Of a stretch of DNA of 64,000 nucleotides, positions 19,640 through 28,438 are shown in pieces. The notes below the pieces were generated by a model that did not search any database, was not told the DNA's origin, and saw only the letters and a list, made by a program, of their open reading frames with translations. The stretch comes from DATMER01 sp963741305 (GTDB lineage Bacteria; Acidobacteriota; Thermoanaerobaculia; Multivoradales; UBA5704). A program made the translations under genes and the position numbers. The DNA lies in NCBI GenBank assembly GCA_963741305.1, contig CAVUHL010000007.1, forward strand, positions 84,782-148,781, given 5' to 3'. Numbering within the stretch: position 1 is the first letter of the stretch; each line of letters begins with the position of its first letter.

Positions 19640-20244
19640 ATGAGAAGGCCCACCGGAGAGGTCCGCCGATTCGTCCCAACTCAGCGCCGTCTTCCGGCCG
19701 CAGGATGCTGAAGCTCTGGGCATCCCGCGGACCCGGCTTCGCGCCTGGCTGCGGAGCGGCACAGCTGAGCGCGTCGGGCGCGGGCTTTACCGTCTCGCCG
19801 AGGCTCAGCCGAGCGAGCACGAAACCCTTGCCATCGGTGGCGGCCCGCGTGCCGCAAGCCGTCGTATGCCTGCTCACCGCCCTGCACGTGCATGCCATCG
19901 GCACCCAGGCACCCAGGGAAGTATGGATCGCCATTGACCGAAAGGCGCGGAAACCCAGCCTTCCGGGGCTGCCCGTCCGCTTGGTGCGCTTCTCCGGGCC
20001 GATGCTGACCTACGCCGTGCAGACTCGCGAGATCCAGGGAGTGCCCGTGCGCATCACCACGCCTGCGCGTACGGTGGTAGACTGCTTCCGCTACCGTAAC
20101 AAGGTGGGCCTGGACGTGGCCCTCGAAGCGCTGCAGGACGCCCTCACTTCGCGCCGGGCCAACGTCGACGAGATTCTTCGCATCGCTGAGGTCGGCCGGG
20201 TGCGGAGCGTAATCCAGCCCTATGTGGAAGCCATCGCCTCATGA
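19640..20244 (+). CDS. abiEi: AbiEi-type antitoxin (type IV toxin-antitoxin), frameshifted
   Basis: About 200 residues. Residues 1-70 form a winged-helix N-terminus: Phe-Arg-Pro-Gln-Asp-Ala-Glu-Ala-Leu-Gly-Ile-Pro-Arg-Thr-x-Leu, then Gly-Arg-Gly-Leu-Tyr-Arg-Leu-Ala. The C-terminal AbiEi domain follows, with Glu-Val-Trp-Ile-Ala-Ile, Val-Arg-Phe-Ser-Gly, Gly-Val-Pro-Val-Arg-Ile, Pro-Ala-Arg-Thr-Val-Val-Asp-Cys-Phe and Lys-Val-Gly-Leu-Asp-Val-Ala-Leu-Glu-Ala. Frame changes near 19660 and 19830 separate the pieces. The protein should repress the operon and antagonise AbiEii. The stop overlaps the abiEii start (ATGA at 20241-20244), the usual coupling of this pair. Confidence 0.85.
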
Positions 20245-21152
20245 CTCGTAGGCCCAAGGACATCGCTTCCTCTGCCTACAACCGGCTGCTCCAGCGCTCC
20301 CGGAGCCGTGGCGAGGATTTCCAACTCACCCTTCAGCGCTATGCCGTGGAACGGCTCCTGTGCCGGCTCGAAGCCTCTCCATACCAGGCCGCTTCATCCT
20401 CAAGGGCGCCATGCTCTATCTGCTCTGGGGTGGGGAAGCTTACCGGCCCACCCGCGACCTCGATCTCCTCGCATACGGACCTGCTGAAGAGGAGCCCGTG
20501 GCAACGTGCTTCCGCTCGCTCTGCTCTGTAGAGGTTACGGATGACGGATTGCGTTTTCTTGCCGACACCGTGAAGGTCGAGGAGATCCGGGAGAACCGGG
20601 GAATACGGTGGCATCCGTGTTCGGCTCGAAGCGCGTCTCACTGCTGCGCGCATCCACCTCCAGATGGACCTCGGGTTCGGAGATAAGATTGTGCCTGAGC
20701 CCGAAGAATTGGAGTTCCCTTCTCTCCTCGAAGGCCCGCCGCCTCGAATCCGTGCATACTCGCGGGAAAGCGTCGTCTGCCGAGAAGCTCCACGCGACGG
20801 TTCTTCTGGGTGACGCCAACAGCCGAATGAAGGATTTCTACGATCTCTTTACTCTACCAAGGCTCTATCCGTTCGATGGCGCTACATTGACTGAGGCCAT
20901 TGCCGCCACCTTCGAACGTCGCCGCACCTCTCTGCCCCCGGTCGTTTCCTCTCCGGGCGGCTTTCTTTGAACAGCAGACACGCGCGGACCTGTGGCGTGC
21001 ATATCTTGTCCGAACTGGATTGTGAAGTGCGCCGCGCGACTTTTCGTCTGTCGGAGAATCTTTGCGCGGCTTCCTCCTCAGCCCTACGAAGCGCTTGTGG
21101 CTCGGAGACGGCGTTCCTAGCTTCGTGGCCACCGGGAGGGCCGTGGAGTTGA
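20241..21152 (+). CDS. abiEii: AbiEii-type nucleotidyltransferase toxin, frameshifted
   Basis: Begins Ile-Ala-Ser-Ser-Ala-Tyr-Asn-Arg-Leu-Leu and continues after a frame change near 20370 into Phe-Ile-Leu-Lys-Gly-Ala-Met-Leu and Arg-Pro-Thr-Arg-Asp-Leu-Asp-Leu-Leu, the nucleotidyltransferase signature with paired Asp. Later segments in other frames keep family order: Gly-Ile-Arg-Val-Arg-Leu-Glu-Ala, Gln-Met-Asp-Leu-Gly-Phe-Gly-Asp, Glu-Lys-Leu-His-Ala, Arg-Met-Lys-Asp-Phe-Tyr-Asp-Leu and the terminal Pro-Pro-Gly-Gly-Pro-Trp at 21152. At least five indels are required, so either the gene is inactive or the consensus is poor. It is the toxin half of AbiE, which arrests growth during phage infection. 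Confidence 0.8.
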
Positions 21153-21213
21153 ACGAAGCATTACCACATCTTGGCCGCAGGAGTTCCAGAACATCTATAG
21201 CAGGAGATCTGGC

Positions 21214-22637
21214 ATGAAGGTCACGGACAAAGTTTCTGTCGTATCCTAGTTATCCAGAATACAAGGACTCCGAAGTCGATTGGCTGCGCAGAAATTCCCT
21301 CTCACTGGATGGTTCAGCGCCTCAAGACCACAGTCACGGCTGTCAGAATGGTTTGTGGGGCGACGAACCCGATGGTGTCAATGACATTTCGTGCATTCGG
21401 GTCGCTGACTTTGACCGGCAGAGTCACTGTGTGGATTTTTCAGAGCGCAACTTGGAGCGCTCAAGGAACGCACTCGACAAGGCAGGTTATTGAAAAAGGG
21501 GGATCTTCTTATCGAAAAGTCAGGCGGCGGGGAGAAGCAGTAGGTAGGAGTGTTGTCCTTAACGACTACGAAGAAACTGCCATTTGTTCTAATTTCATGC
21601 AAGAATGCCAGCCGCGCTCGGTTATTGCTCACGATACTTGGTCTATCTTAACGTGCAGCGTATTCCGTCGCGTTTGCAATAATCGGTCAATCAAGCAGAG
21701 CACGACATTCAGGATCTTGACAGTGAATCCTACCTCAATGAACATGTCATTGGTTCGCTTCAGATTCCGAGACCCCCTAAAGCCAACGGCTGCCATTTCA
21801 AATTTCCTCGATCGCGAGATGCAAGCATCAATGCCCTCATGGCAAAGAAAGAGCGCCTAATCGAGTTGCTCCAAGAGAAGCGCGATGCCCTCATCACCCA
21901 AGCTGTCACTAAGGGTCTAGAACCAAAACGCACCATGAAACATACCGGCGTGGAGTGGCTGGAGGAGTTCCAGCGCATTGGGATATTGCGCTCGATCAAG
22001 TGGGCTGCGAACGGAAAGTGGCCATACTCACAAGACGTTAGCTCTTACTGGAGAAGACGGATTGACATTCCCTATCATCCGATCAAGGATAAGACTGATT
22101 TAAATCTCAGATTATATGTCGGAGTCGTCGACTATAAGGAACAGGGATTTCGGTATATAACGCCGAATCTTCAGTCGGACTTGTTGCACTGAGGTGCACC
22201 ACAAGGAGTCATCTGTCGACGAGATGGCCCAGTCGGTTGCGCCTGCCTAGCTCCCAAACTTGGAATCAGGATGATTACGTCTGTGGATAACACTATCTTG
22301 ATAGGTGGATCGTGGCCAGAAAATGATGCCTGCGATTCTTGTGTATTTCATTCGATCCTTGCATGGCAGAATTGGATTAAGCTATGACAGAGTCGGTGGT
22401 GGTTTTAGGTTTCGAGTGAATTGCTCAATGCTGGATGTCAGAAGATCTTACAACGCCTGTACCACCTCTTCAGTGACCAGGAGATGATAGCGGATTTTCT
22501 CTGATCCGGAGACGAAAGAGCCCGAGAACCTTATGGCATGAATCACAGGCGGCATAGACTCCTGAAGGATATCCGAACCGCTCTCATATCCTGCGGCGGT
22601 GACAGGCAAAATCGACGTCCGCGAGGAGGCCACATGA
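21214..22637 (+). CDS. hsdS: Type I restriction-modification specificity subunit HsdS, frameshifted
   Basis: ATG 21214 has CAGGAG nine bases upstream. Family landmarks appear in order across changing frames: Tyr-Lys-Asp-Ser-Glu-Val-Asp-Trp-Leu and Pro-Ser-His-Trp (about 21255), Asn-Gly-x-Trp-Gly-Asp-Glu-Pro-Asp-Gly, Ile-Arg-Val-Ala-Asp-Phe-Asp, Leu-Leu-Ile-Glu-Lys-Ser-Gly-Gly-Gly-Glu-Lys-Gln (first recognition domain), Ile-Glu-Leu-Leu-Gln-Glu-Lys-Arg-Asp-Ala-Leu-Ile-Thr-Gln-Ala-Val-Thr-Lys-Gly-Leu (central conserved helix, 21860), Gly-Val-Glu-Trp-Leu, a poorly readable second recognition domain, and Ala-Ala-Val-Thr-Gly-Lys-Ile-Asp-Val-Arg-Glu-Glu-Ala-Thr. The stop at 22635-22637 overlaps the hsdR start. 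G+C is visibly lower than in neighbouring genes, usual for hsdS exchange. Confidence 0.82.
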
Positions 22638-25600
22638 TCCCGGAGGTCTCCGAGCATACTTCGAAGAGGCAATCGAGCACGGGCTTCTTGAGCACGGCCC
22701 GGACGCCTGCTTGGACGCCGCTCTGTCGCGGAAGCGTCTGAGGTCCGGCAGGCGCTTGAGTCCCTCGGCGGGAACGCTCCTGGTGGCTATCATAAGAGAT
22801 GGCAGCAGGACTACGACCGCGGCTTGTGCTTGATTCCGCGCGACGCTCTCGACTTCATCCTCGCCACCCAGCCCAAGGAATGGGAAAAGCTCAAGGAGCA
22901 CCACGGCGCGAGGTGAAAGAGCGGTTCCTCAAGAGCCTCTCTCGCGAGATCGAACGGCGGGGCGCGCTCGACGTGCTGCGCAACGGAATCAAGGATGCGG
23001 GGTGCAAGTTCCATCTGGCCTATTTCCGGCCGGCAAGCGGACTGAACGAGGAGACTTCAGCGCCTCCATGCAGCCAATTTGTTCTCCGTCGTGCGTCAGC
23101 TTCGGTTCAGCGAGACGAACGAGAACAGCCTGGACCTGGTGCTCTTCCTGAATGGCATTCCCGATCTTCACTGCGGAGGTCAAGAATCCGCTCATCAGGC
23201 CAGAACGGTGAAGGAGGCGATCGGGCAGTACAGGACCGACCGGGACCCCCGCGAGCCGCTGCTTCGCCTACGGCCGCTGCCTGGCGCACTTCGCGGTGGA
23301 TCCGGATCTGGTCTATGTGACGGCTCAACTGGAGGGGCCGAGCACACGCTTCCTGCCGTTCAACCAGGGAAAGTTCGGCGGGGCGGGCAATCCGCCGGTT
23401 CCGCCCACTCGGAAGGGCTACGCCACGGCATACCTGTGGAAGCGAACCTGGGCGCGGGACAGCGTGCTGGACCTGATTCGGCAGTTCATCCAGAGGTCGA
23501 GGAGGAGGACGACAGGGGCCGGAAGACCGGGAAGCGCTTCGCTGATCTTCCCTCGGTACCACCAGCTCGACTGCCGTGCGGCTCCTGGTGACGCGACGCG
23601 CTTCATCGCGGGACGGGCAAGCGGTACCTGATTCAGCATTCCGCCGGGAGCGGCAAGAGCAACACCATCGCCTGGCTCGCGCACCAGCTCTCGACGCTTC
23701 ACGACGTCCTGGACCGGCGGGTCTTCGACTCCATCATCGTCATCACCGACCGCCGGATCCTCGACCGGCAGCTCCAGCGCACGATGCGGCAGTTCGAGCA
23801 GACCGCTCGGCGTGGTGGAGAACATCGACACCACCTCCCGCCAGCTCAAGGAGGCTCTCGAAACGGGCAAGACGATCATCGTCACCACCCTCCAGAAGTT
23901 CCCGGTGATCGCGAAGGCCAGATCGGCGAGCTGCCAGGCAAGCGCTTCGCCGTGATCGTGGACGAGGCTCACTCCTCGCAGTCCGGCGAGAGCACGAAGA
24001 GCCTCAAGGCGGTGCTGGCGGCTCGGAGCCTGGAAGAGGCAGAGCGCGAGGAAGAAGGATTGGAGACGCCCGAGGAGGACTTGGAGAGCCTCGTCCTGGC
24101 AGATGTGCAGAAGCGGGGACACGCTGCCCAACGTCTCGATCTTCGCCTTCACCGCCACGCCCAAGCCCAAGACCCTGGAGCTGTTCGGCAGGAAGCATGA
24201 CGACGGGAGAGTTCGAGGCCTTTCACCTCTACAGCATGCGCCAGGCGATCGAGGAGGATTTCATCCTCGACGTGCTGCGGAACTACGCGACCTACAAGGC
24301 GTACTGGCGCCTGCTCAAGACGATCGAGGACGATCCCCGTTACGACAAGAAGCAAGGCTTCGCATCTGCTCAAGTCGTTCGTCGAGCTACACCGCACGCG
24401 ATCGACGAGAAGGTGCGCATCATGGTCGAGCACTTCGCGGCCCAGGTGCAGGACCAGATCGGCGGCAGGGCCAAGGCGATGATCGTCACCCGCTCGCGGC
24501 TTGCACGCGGTGCGCTACAAGCTGGCCGTCGACAGGTATCTGAACGAGCGCGAGCTATCCCTTCAAGGCGCTGGTGGCCTTCTCCGGCACCGTGTCAGGA
24601 CGGCGGCCGGCCCTACACCGAATCCGGTATGAACTCCGAAGGCGCAGGACGCACGATCGGCGAGCGCCAGACCGCCAAGGACATTCGAGCGCCGGAGTAC
24701 CGATTCCTGATCGTCGCCAACAAGTTCCAGACCGGCTTCGACCAGCCGCTGCTCCACACGATGTACGTGGACAAGAAGCTCGGCGGCGTCAACGCCGTGC
24801 AGACCCTCTCGCGACTGAACCGCACCTTCCCCGGCAAGAAGGGGACACCATGGTGCTCGACTTCGCCAACGAGGCCGAGACGATCCGCAAGGCGCCTTCG
24901 AGCCTTACTACGAGACGACGCTCCTCTCAGAGGCGACCGACCCGAACCTGCTTTACGAGATCCAGAGCGGATCTTGCTCGGCTTCCACGTTTATACCGAG
25001 GCGGACGTGAGGCCTTTGCCAAGCGTCTACTTCGACCCCGAAGGCGACTCAGGACTCAGCTCTATGCCGCGCTCGCGCCGATCGTGGACCGCTTCCGAGA
25101 GCTTCCCTCGTCGAGGAGCAATTCGACTTCCGAGGCCAGCTGACGGACTACATCCGGCTCTATGCCTTCCTCTCGCAGGTGCTGCCTTTCGCGGACGCGG
25201 ACCTCGAGAAGCTCTACGTCTTCGCCCGCCACCTGCGGCGGCTGGCTCCCGCCGACCGTGAAGAGCTGCCCGTGGAAGTTCAGCAGAACATCGACATGGA
25301 GTCCTACCGTATCCAGAAGACGAGCAACGGCAGGATCAAGCTGGAGCGGAACGGCGGCCGTGCTCGATCCCGTTCAGTCGCGGGAGAGTGCCACGCCCCG
25401 CCAGCGAGCAGATCGAGACCCTCTCCCGGATCATCGCGGAGCTCAACGAGCGGTTCGGAATCCACCTCGAGCCAGGAGCACCGCGTACTGCCTCGGCCAG
25501 ATGATGGCGAGGCTGGAGGAGGACCCGGCTCTGGACGCGGCCGCCCGCGTCAACACCCGGGAGAACGTGCGTCTCACCTTCGACCACAAGGTGGAAGATG

Positions 25601-26213
25601 TGATGCAGGAGATCGTCGACTCCAACTTCGAGCTCTACAAGCGGATCACCGATGACGCCGCACTTCGGCAAGACGCTGGCCGAACATCTCTTCGACGCCT
25701 ACCTGGAGAAGCACCGCGAAGCCGAGGAGCTGATCAAGCAGGGCGAGTCGAAGACGCTCGAATTCAAGTCCACCCTGCGTTGGAACCTCGTGGAGGACCG
25801 GAAGGACGACAAGGTAATCACCCACGCCGCCCTCAAGACCGTGGCTGCCTTCCTCAACACCGAAGGCGGCGACCTTCTGCTCGGCGTGGCGGATGACGGC
25901 TCCGTAGTGGGAATCGAGGTAGACCGCTTCGAGTCGAACGATCAGTTTCATGCTCCACCTGGCCCAGGTGGTGCGAAACGGGCTCGGGGACCGCGCCGGC
26001 ACCTGCATCGACCCGAGAATCCAGGTGATCCAAGGGAAGGCCGTCTGCCTGGTGAGCTGCCAGCGCAGCCCGGAGCCGGTATTCCTCAAGTGGAAGGGTC
26101 TCGAAAGGCATCCCGACGGGGCCTTTTACGTGCGCCACGGCCCGAGTACCGTCGTACTGGAGCCGGAAAGCGCGCGGGAGTTCATCCGGACCCGGTTTCC
26201 GCAGGTGGAATGA
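22634..26213 (+). CDS. hsdR: Type I restriction subunit HsdR with C-terminal AlbA_2 domain, frameshifted
   Basis: The ATG overlaps the hsdS stop (ATGA) with AGGAGG upstream. About 1190 residues across many small frame changes. In order: Pro-Glu-Val-Ser-Glu-His-Thr-Phe-Glu; N-terminal nuclease domain ending Phe-Thr-Ala-Glu-Val-Lys-Asn-Pro-Leu (the Glu-Val-Lys catalytic pattern); Walker A His-Ser-Ala-Gly-Ser-Gly-Lys-Ser-Asn; Val-Ile-Thr-Asp-Arg; Asp-Glu-Ala-His-Ser-Ser-Gln; Phe-Thr-Ala-Thr-Pro-Lys; Phe-Gln-Thr-Gly-Phe-Asp-Gln-Pro; Gln-Thr-Leu-Ser-Arg-Leu-Asn-Arg. From about 25720 the frame runs straight into Glu-Ser-Lys-Thr-Leu-Glu-Phe-Lys-Ser-Thr, Ala-Phe-Leu-Asn-Thr-Glu-Gly-Gly-x-Leu-Leu-Leu-Gly-Val, the AlbA_2 (Schlafen-like) DNA-binding fold, and ends at 26213. 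It is the motor and nuclease of the restriction complex. Confidence 0.85.
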
Positions 26214-26422
26214 GGGCTGGATGAAGTCGGAACGGCCCTGACAATCCTCGGCGGCTCGACGCGCCTGCCTGAATTAGATTAAGAAGCCGGCGGGGACGCC
26301 GGCGCTCCCAGGCAAGTGGAGGGAGTCACTCTCTCGGAGTCAGCCGGTGCCACAACTCCTCCGCAACCTTCCTCCACCCTCCTCCGTACAATCCCCACTG
26401 GGATGAAGAGGAGGTCTATCCA

Positions 26423-27697
26423 ATGAAGAAGTTGTGGCGTACCCCTGGTTTGCTGGCAACCCTCCTGCTCGCCGCTACTGGCTTGGTGCCGGCTGCGGGG
26501 GCGGATCCGTCGCCGGGGGTGGATTGGCCGCGGTTCCGCGGTCCGCAGCAGAATGGGGTCTCGGTCGAGAAGGGGTTGCTCCGGAGCTGGCCGGAGAGTG
26601 GTCCTAAGGTCCTCTGGAAGAAGCCGATCGGCAGTGGGTTCTCCTCCGTGATGGTCGTGGGCGACGCGCTCTACACCCTGGCCGTGGAGGGAGAGAGCGA
26701 GACGGCGTACCGGCTGCGGGAGTCGGATGGCGAGGTAGTGTGGCGGGTCCCTCTCGGGCCGGTGTTCCCGGAGACGTTCGGTAATGGTCCGCGCTCGACG
26801 CCGACGGTGGAGGGAGACATGGTGTATGTGCTCTCCGCCACCGGCCGGCTGCATGCGCTCAAGACGAAGGATGGCTCGCGCCTCTGGGAGCTCGACTTGG
26901 TGAAGCAGTTTGGCAGCCCGACGCCCAACCGGGGGTTCGCTTCCTCGCCGCTCGTGGATGGCGACCTGCTGCTCCTGGAGGCGGGCGGCACGGAGGGCCG
27001 ATCGGTGATGGCCCTGGAGGCGAAGACGGGGAAGGTCCGCTGGTCCGCTCTCGACGGCAAGCCGGGCTATGCCACGCCGGTGGCGGTGACGATCGACGGC
27101 GTCCGGCAGTACGTGTTCATCCGCACGATGACAGGGGAGGTCGTATCCTTCCTGCCGGACGGCACGCTGCACTGGCGCTACCCCTGGAAGACGGGCGCCC
27201 TCGCGTCCCCCTTGTTCCTGCCGCCGAACCGGATCTTCGCGTCGGCGTCGGAGGACGTGGGCTCGGTCCTCCTGGAGATCGGAAAGGCGGAGGGCAAGGC
27301 CACGGTCCGGGAGGTCTGGAACAACCGGCTGATGAAGAACCATTTCAGCTCCTCGGTGCTGCACGAGGGGCACATCTACGGCTTCGACAATGCGAGCCTG
27401 AAGTGCATCGTGGCGGAGACGGGGGAGCAGAAGTGGGTCCAGCGCGGCTATGGCAAGGGCTCGCTGATCGCGGCGGACGGGCTGCTGTACATCCTCAGCG
27501 ATCAGGGGCAGCTCGTCCTCGCCGAGGCCACGCCCGCGGGATTCCAGGAGAAGGGAAAGATCCAGGTGATGGAGGGGAAGACTTGGACCGCCCCGGTGCT
27601 CTCCCACGGCCGGCTCTTTCTCCGGGATCAGGATGAGATGATCGTCCTCGACGTGCGAACCCCGGCCGCTCCGGCCGCAGCCTCCACGGCCGGATGA
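26423..27697 (+). CDS. Secreted PQQ-like beta-propeller protein
   Basis: 424 residues, intact, with GAGGAGG about ten bases before the ATG. Residues 1-27 are a signal peptide ending Ala-Gly-Ala. The first motif is Asp-Trp-Pro-Arg-Phe-Arg-Gly-Pro, typical of outer-membrane-assembly or dehydrogenase-like propellers. About seven blades follow, with recurring Gly-Asp-x-Val/Leu-Tyr and Glu-x-x-Lys-Val-Arg-Trp (Ala-x-Asp/Lys-Gly) patterns. No haem-binding CxxCH and no clear quinoprotein catalytic Asp set, so an enzyme is not claimed. The stop overlaps an ATG of the next gene, indicating an operon with the LolA-like protein. Confidence 0.8.
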   Translation: MKKLWRTPGLLATLLLAATGLVPAAGADPSPGVDWPRFRGPQQNGVSVEKGLLRSWPESGPKVLWKKPIGSGFSSVMVVGDALYTLAVEGESETAYRLRESDGEVVWRVPLGPVFPETFGNGPRSTPTVEGDMVYVLSATGRLHALKTKDGSRLWELDLVKQFGSPTPNRGFASSPLVDGDLLLLEAGGTEGRSVMALEAKTGKVRWSALDGKPGYATPVAVTIDGVRQYVFIRTMTGEVVSFLPDGTLHWRYPWKTGALASPLFLPPNRIFASASEDVGSVLLEIGKAEGKATVREVWNNRLMKNHFSSSVLHEGHIYGFDNASLKCIVAETGEQKWVQRGYGKGSLIAADGLLYILSDQGQLVLAEATPAGFQEKGKIQVMEGKTWTAPVLSHGRLFLRDQDEMIVLDVRTPAAPAAASTAG

Positions 27698-27708
27698 AAG
27701 GACGCACC

Positions 27709-28434
27709 ATGATCCGCAAATTCGGCCTCCGGCTCTTCCTGGCCCTCTGTCTCCTAATCCCGGCGGCTGGCGCCGTGCGAGGACAATCGCTCGACGAGGT
27801 GCTCGCCAAGCACGCCGCGGCGCATGGCGGCCTGGAGAAGTGGCGCGCGGTGAATTCGATGATCGTCACCGGCACCCAGGTCGCCTTCAGCAACTCCGCT
27901 CCCTTCGTCTTCGAATGGAAGCGGCCGGACTCGATCCGTTTCGAGCACTCGATGCTCGGGAAAAAGATCACGATTGCCCATGACGGGACGGCGACCTGGT
28001 GGATCCATCCCATCCTCGAGGCCGATCAGCCGACGGCGGTCCCCGAGGCCCAGGCCGTGCTCGTCCGGCGCGCTGCCGAGTTCGAGAGCCCTCTCATCGA
28101 CGCGGCCGCCAAGGGCAACAAGGTGGAGCTCCTCGGCAAGGACGAGGTCGACGGCCAGCCCGCCCTCAAGCTCAAGGTGACCCGGAAGGACGGGGCGGAG
28201 GAGACGTGGTATCTCGACACCACCAGCTTCCTCGAGCTGGCGCGGTTCGACCACACGCTCGACATCCCCGATCCCAAGGACCGCTGGACCTATTACTCGG
28301 ATTTCCGCACGGTCGAGGGCCTGGTGATCCCGCACCGCCAGGACCAGGAGTACAGCATCCGCCACGTGTCGCTGACCGTGGAGAAGGTGCAGGTCAACCC
28401 GGAGATCGATGCGGGGCGGTTCAAGATGAAGTAG
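27709..28434 (+). CDS. Outer-membrane lipoprotein-sorting (LolA-like) family protein
   Basis: Start taken at ATG 27709 because AAAGGA lies six bases upstream; an earlier in-frame ATG at 27694 overlaps the previous stop but has no site. 241 residues, signal peptide to about residue 26 (Ala-Val-Arg-Gly-Gln). The mature part begins with a helix containing His-Gly-Gly-Leu-Glu-Lys-Trp, then a run of antiparallel strands ending in Asn-Pro-Glu-Ile-Asp-Ala-Gly-x-Phe, as in LolA/LolB-superfamily proteins of acidobacteria and relatives. Probably a periplasmic hydrophobic-ligand carrier. Cotranscribed with the PQQ propeller; convergent with the S9 peptidase, five bases apart. Confidence 0.75.
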   Translation: MIRKFGLRLFLALCLLIPAAGAVRGQSLDEVLAKHAAAHGGLEKWRAVNSMIVTGTQVAFSNSAPFVFEWKRPDSIRFEHSMLGKKITIAHDGTATWWIHPILEADQPTAVPEAQAVLVRRAAEFESPLIDAAAKGNKVELLGKDEVDGQPALKLKVTRKDGAEETWYLDTTSFLELARFDHTLDIPDPKDRWTYYSDFRTVEGLVIPHRQDQEYSIRHVSLTVEKVQVNPEIDAGRFKMK

Positions 28435-28438
28435 GGCG

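Noticed and set aside
18206..19762. 518-codon open frame on the minus strand
   Set aside because: Antisense shadow of hsdM; its composition follows the complementary codons and it has no family pattern.
22448..22672. Minus-strand 74-codon frame in the hsdS-hsdR junction
   Set aside because: The plus strand carries recognisable HsdS C-terminal sequence here, so this is a shadow.
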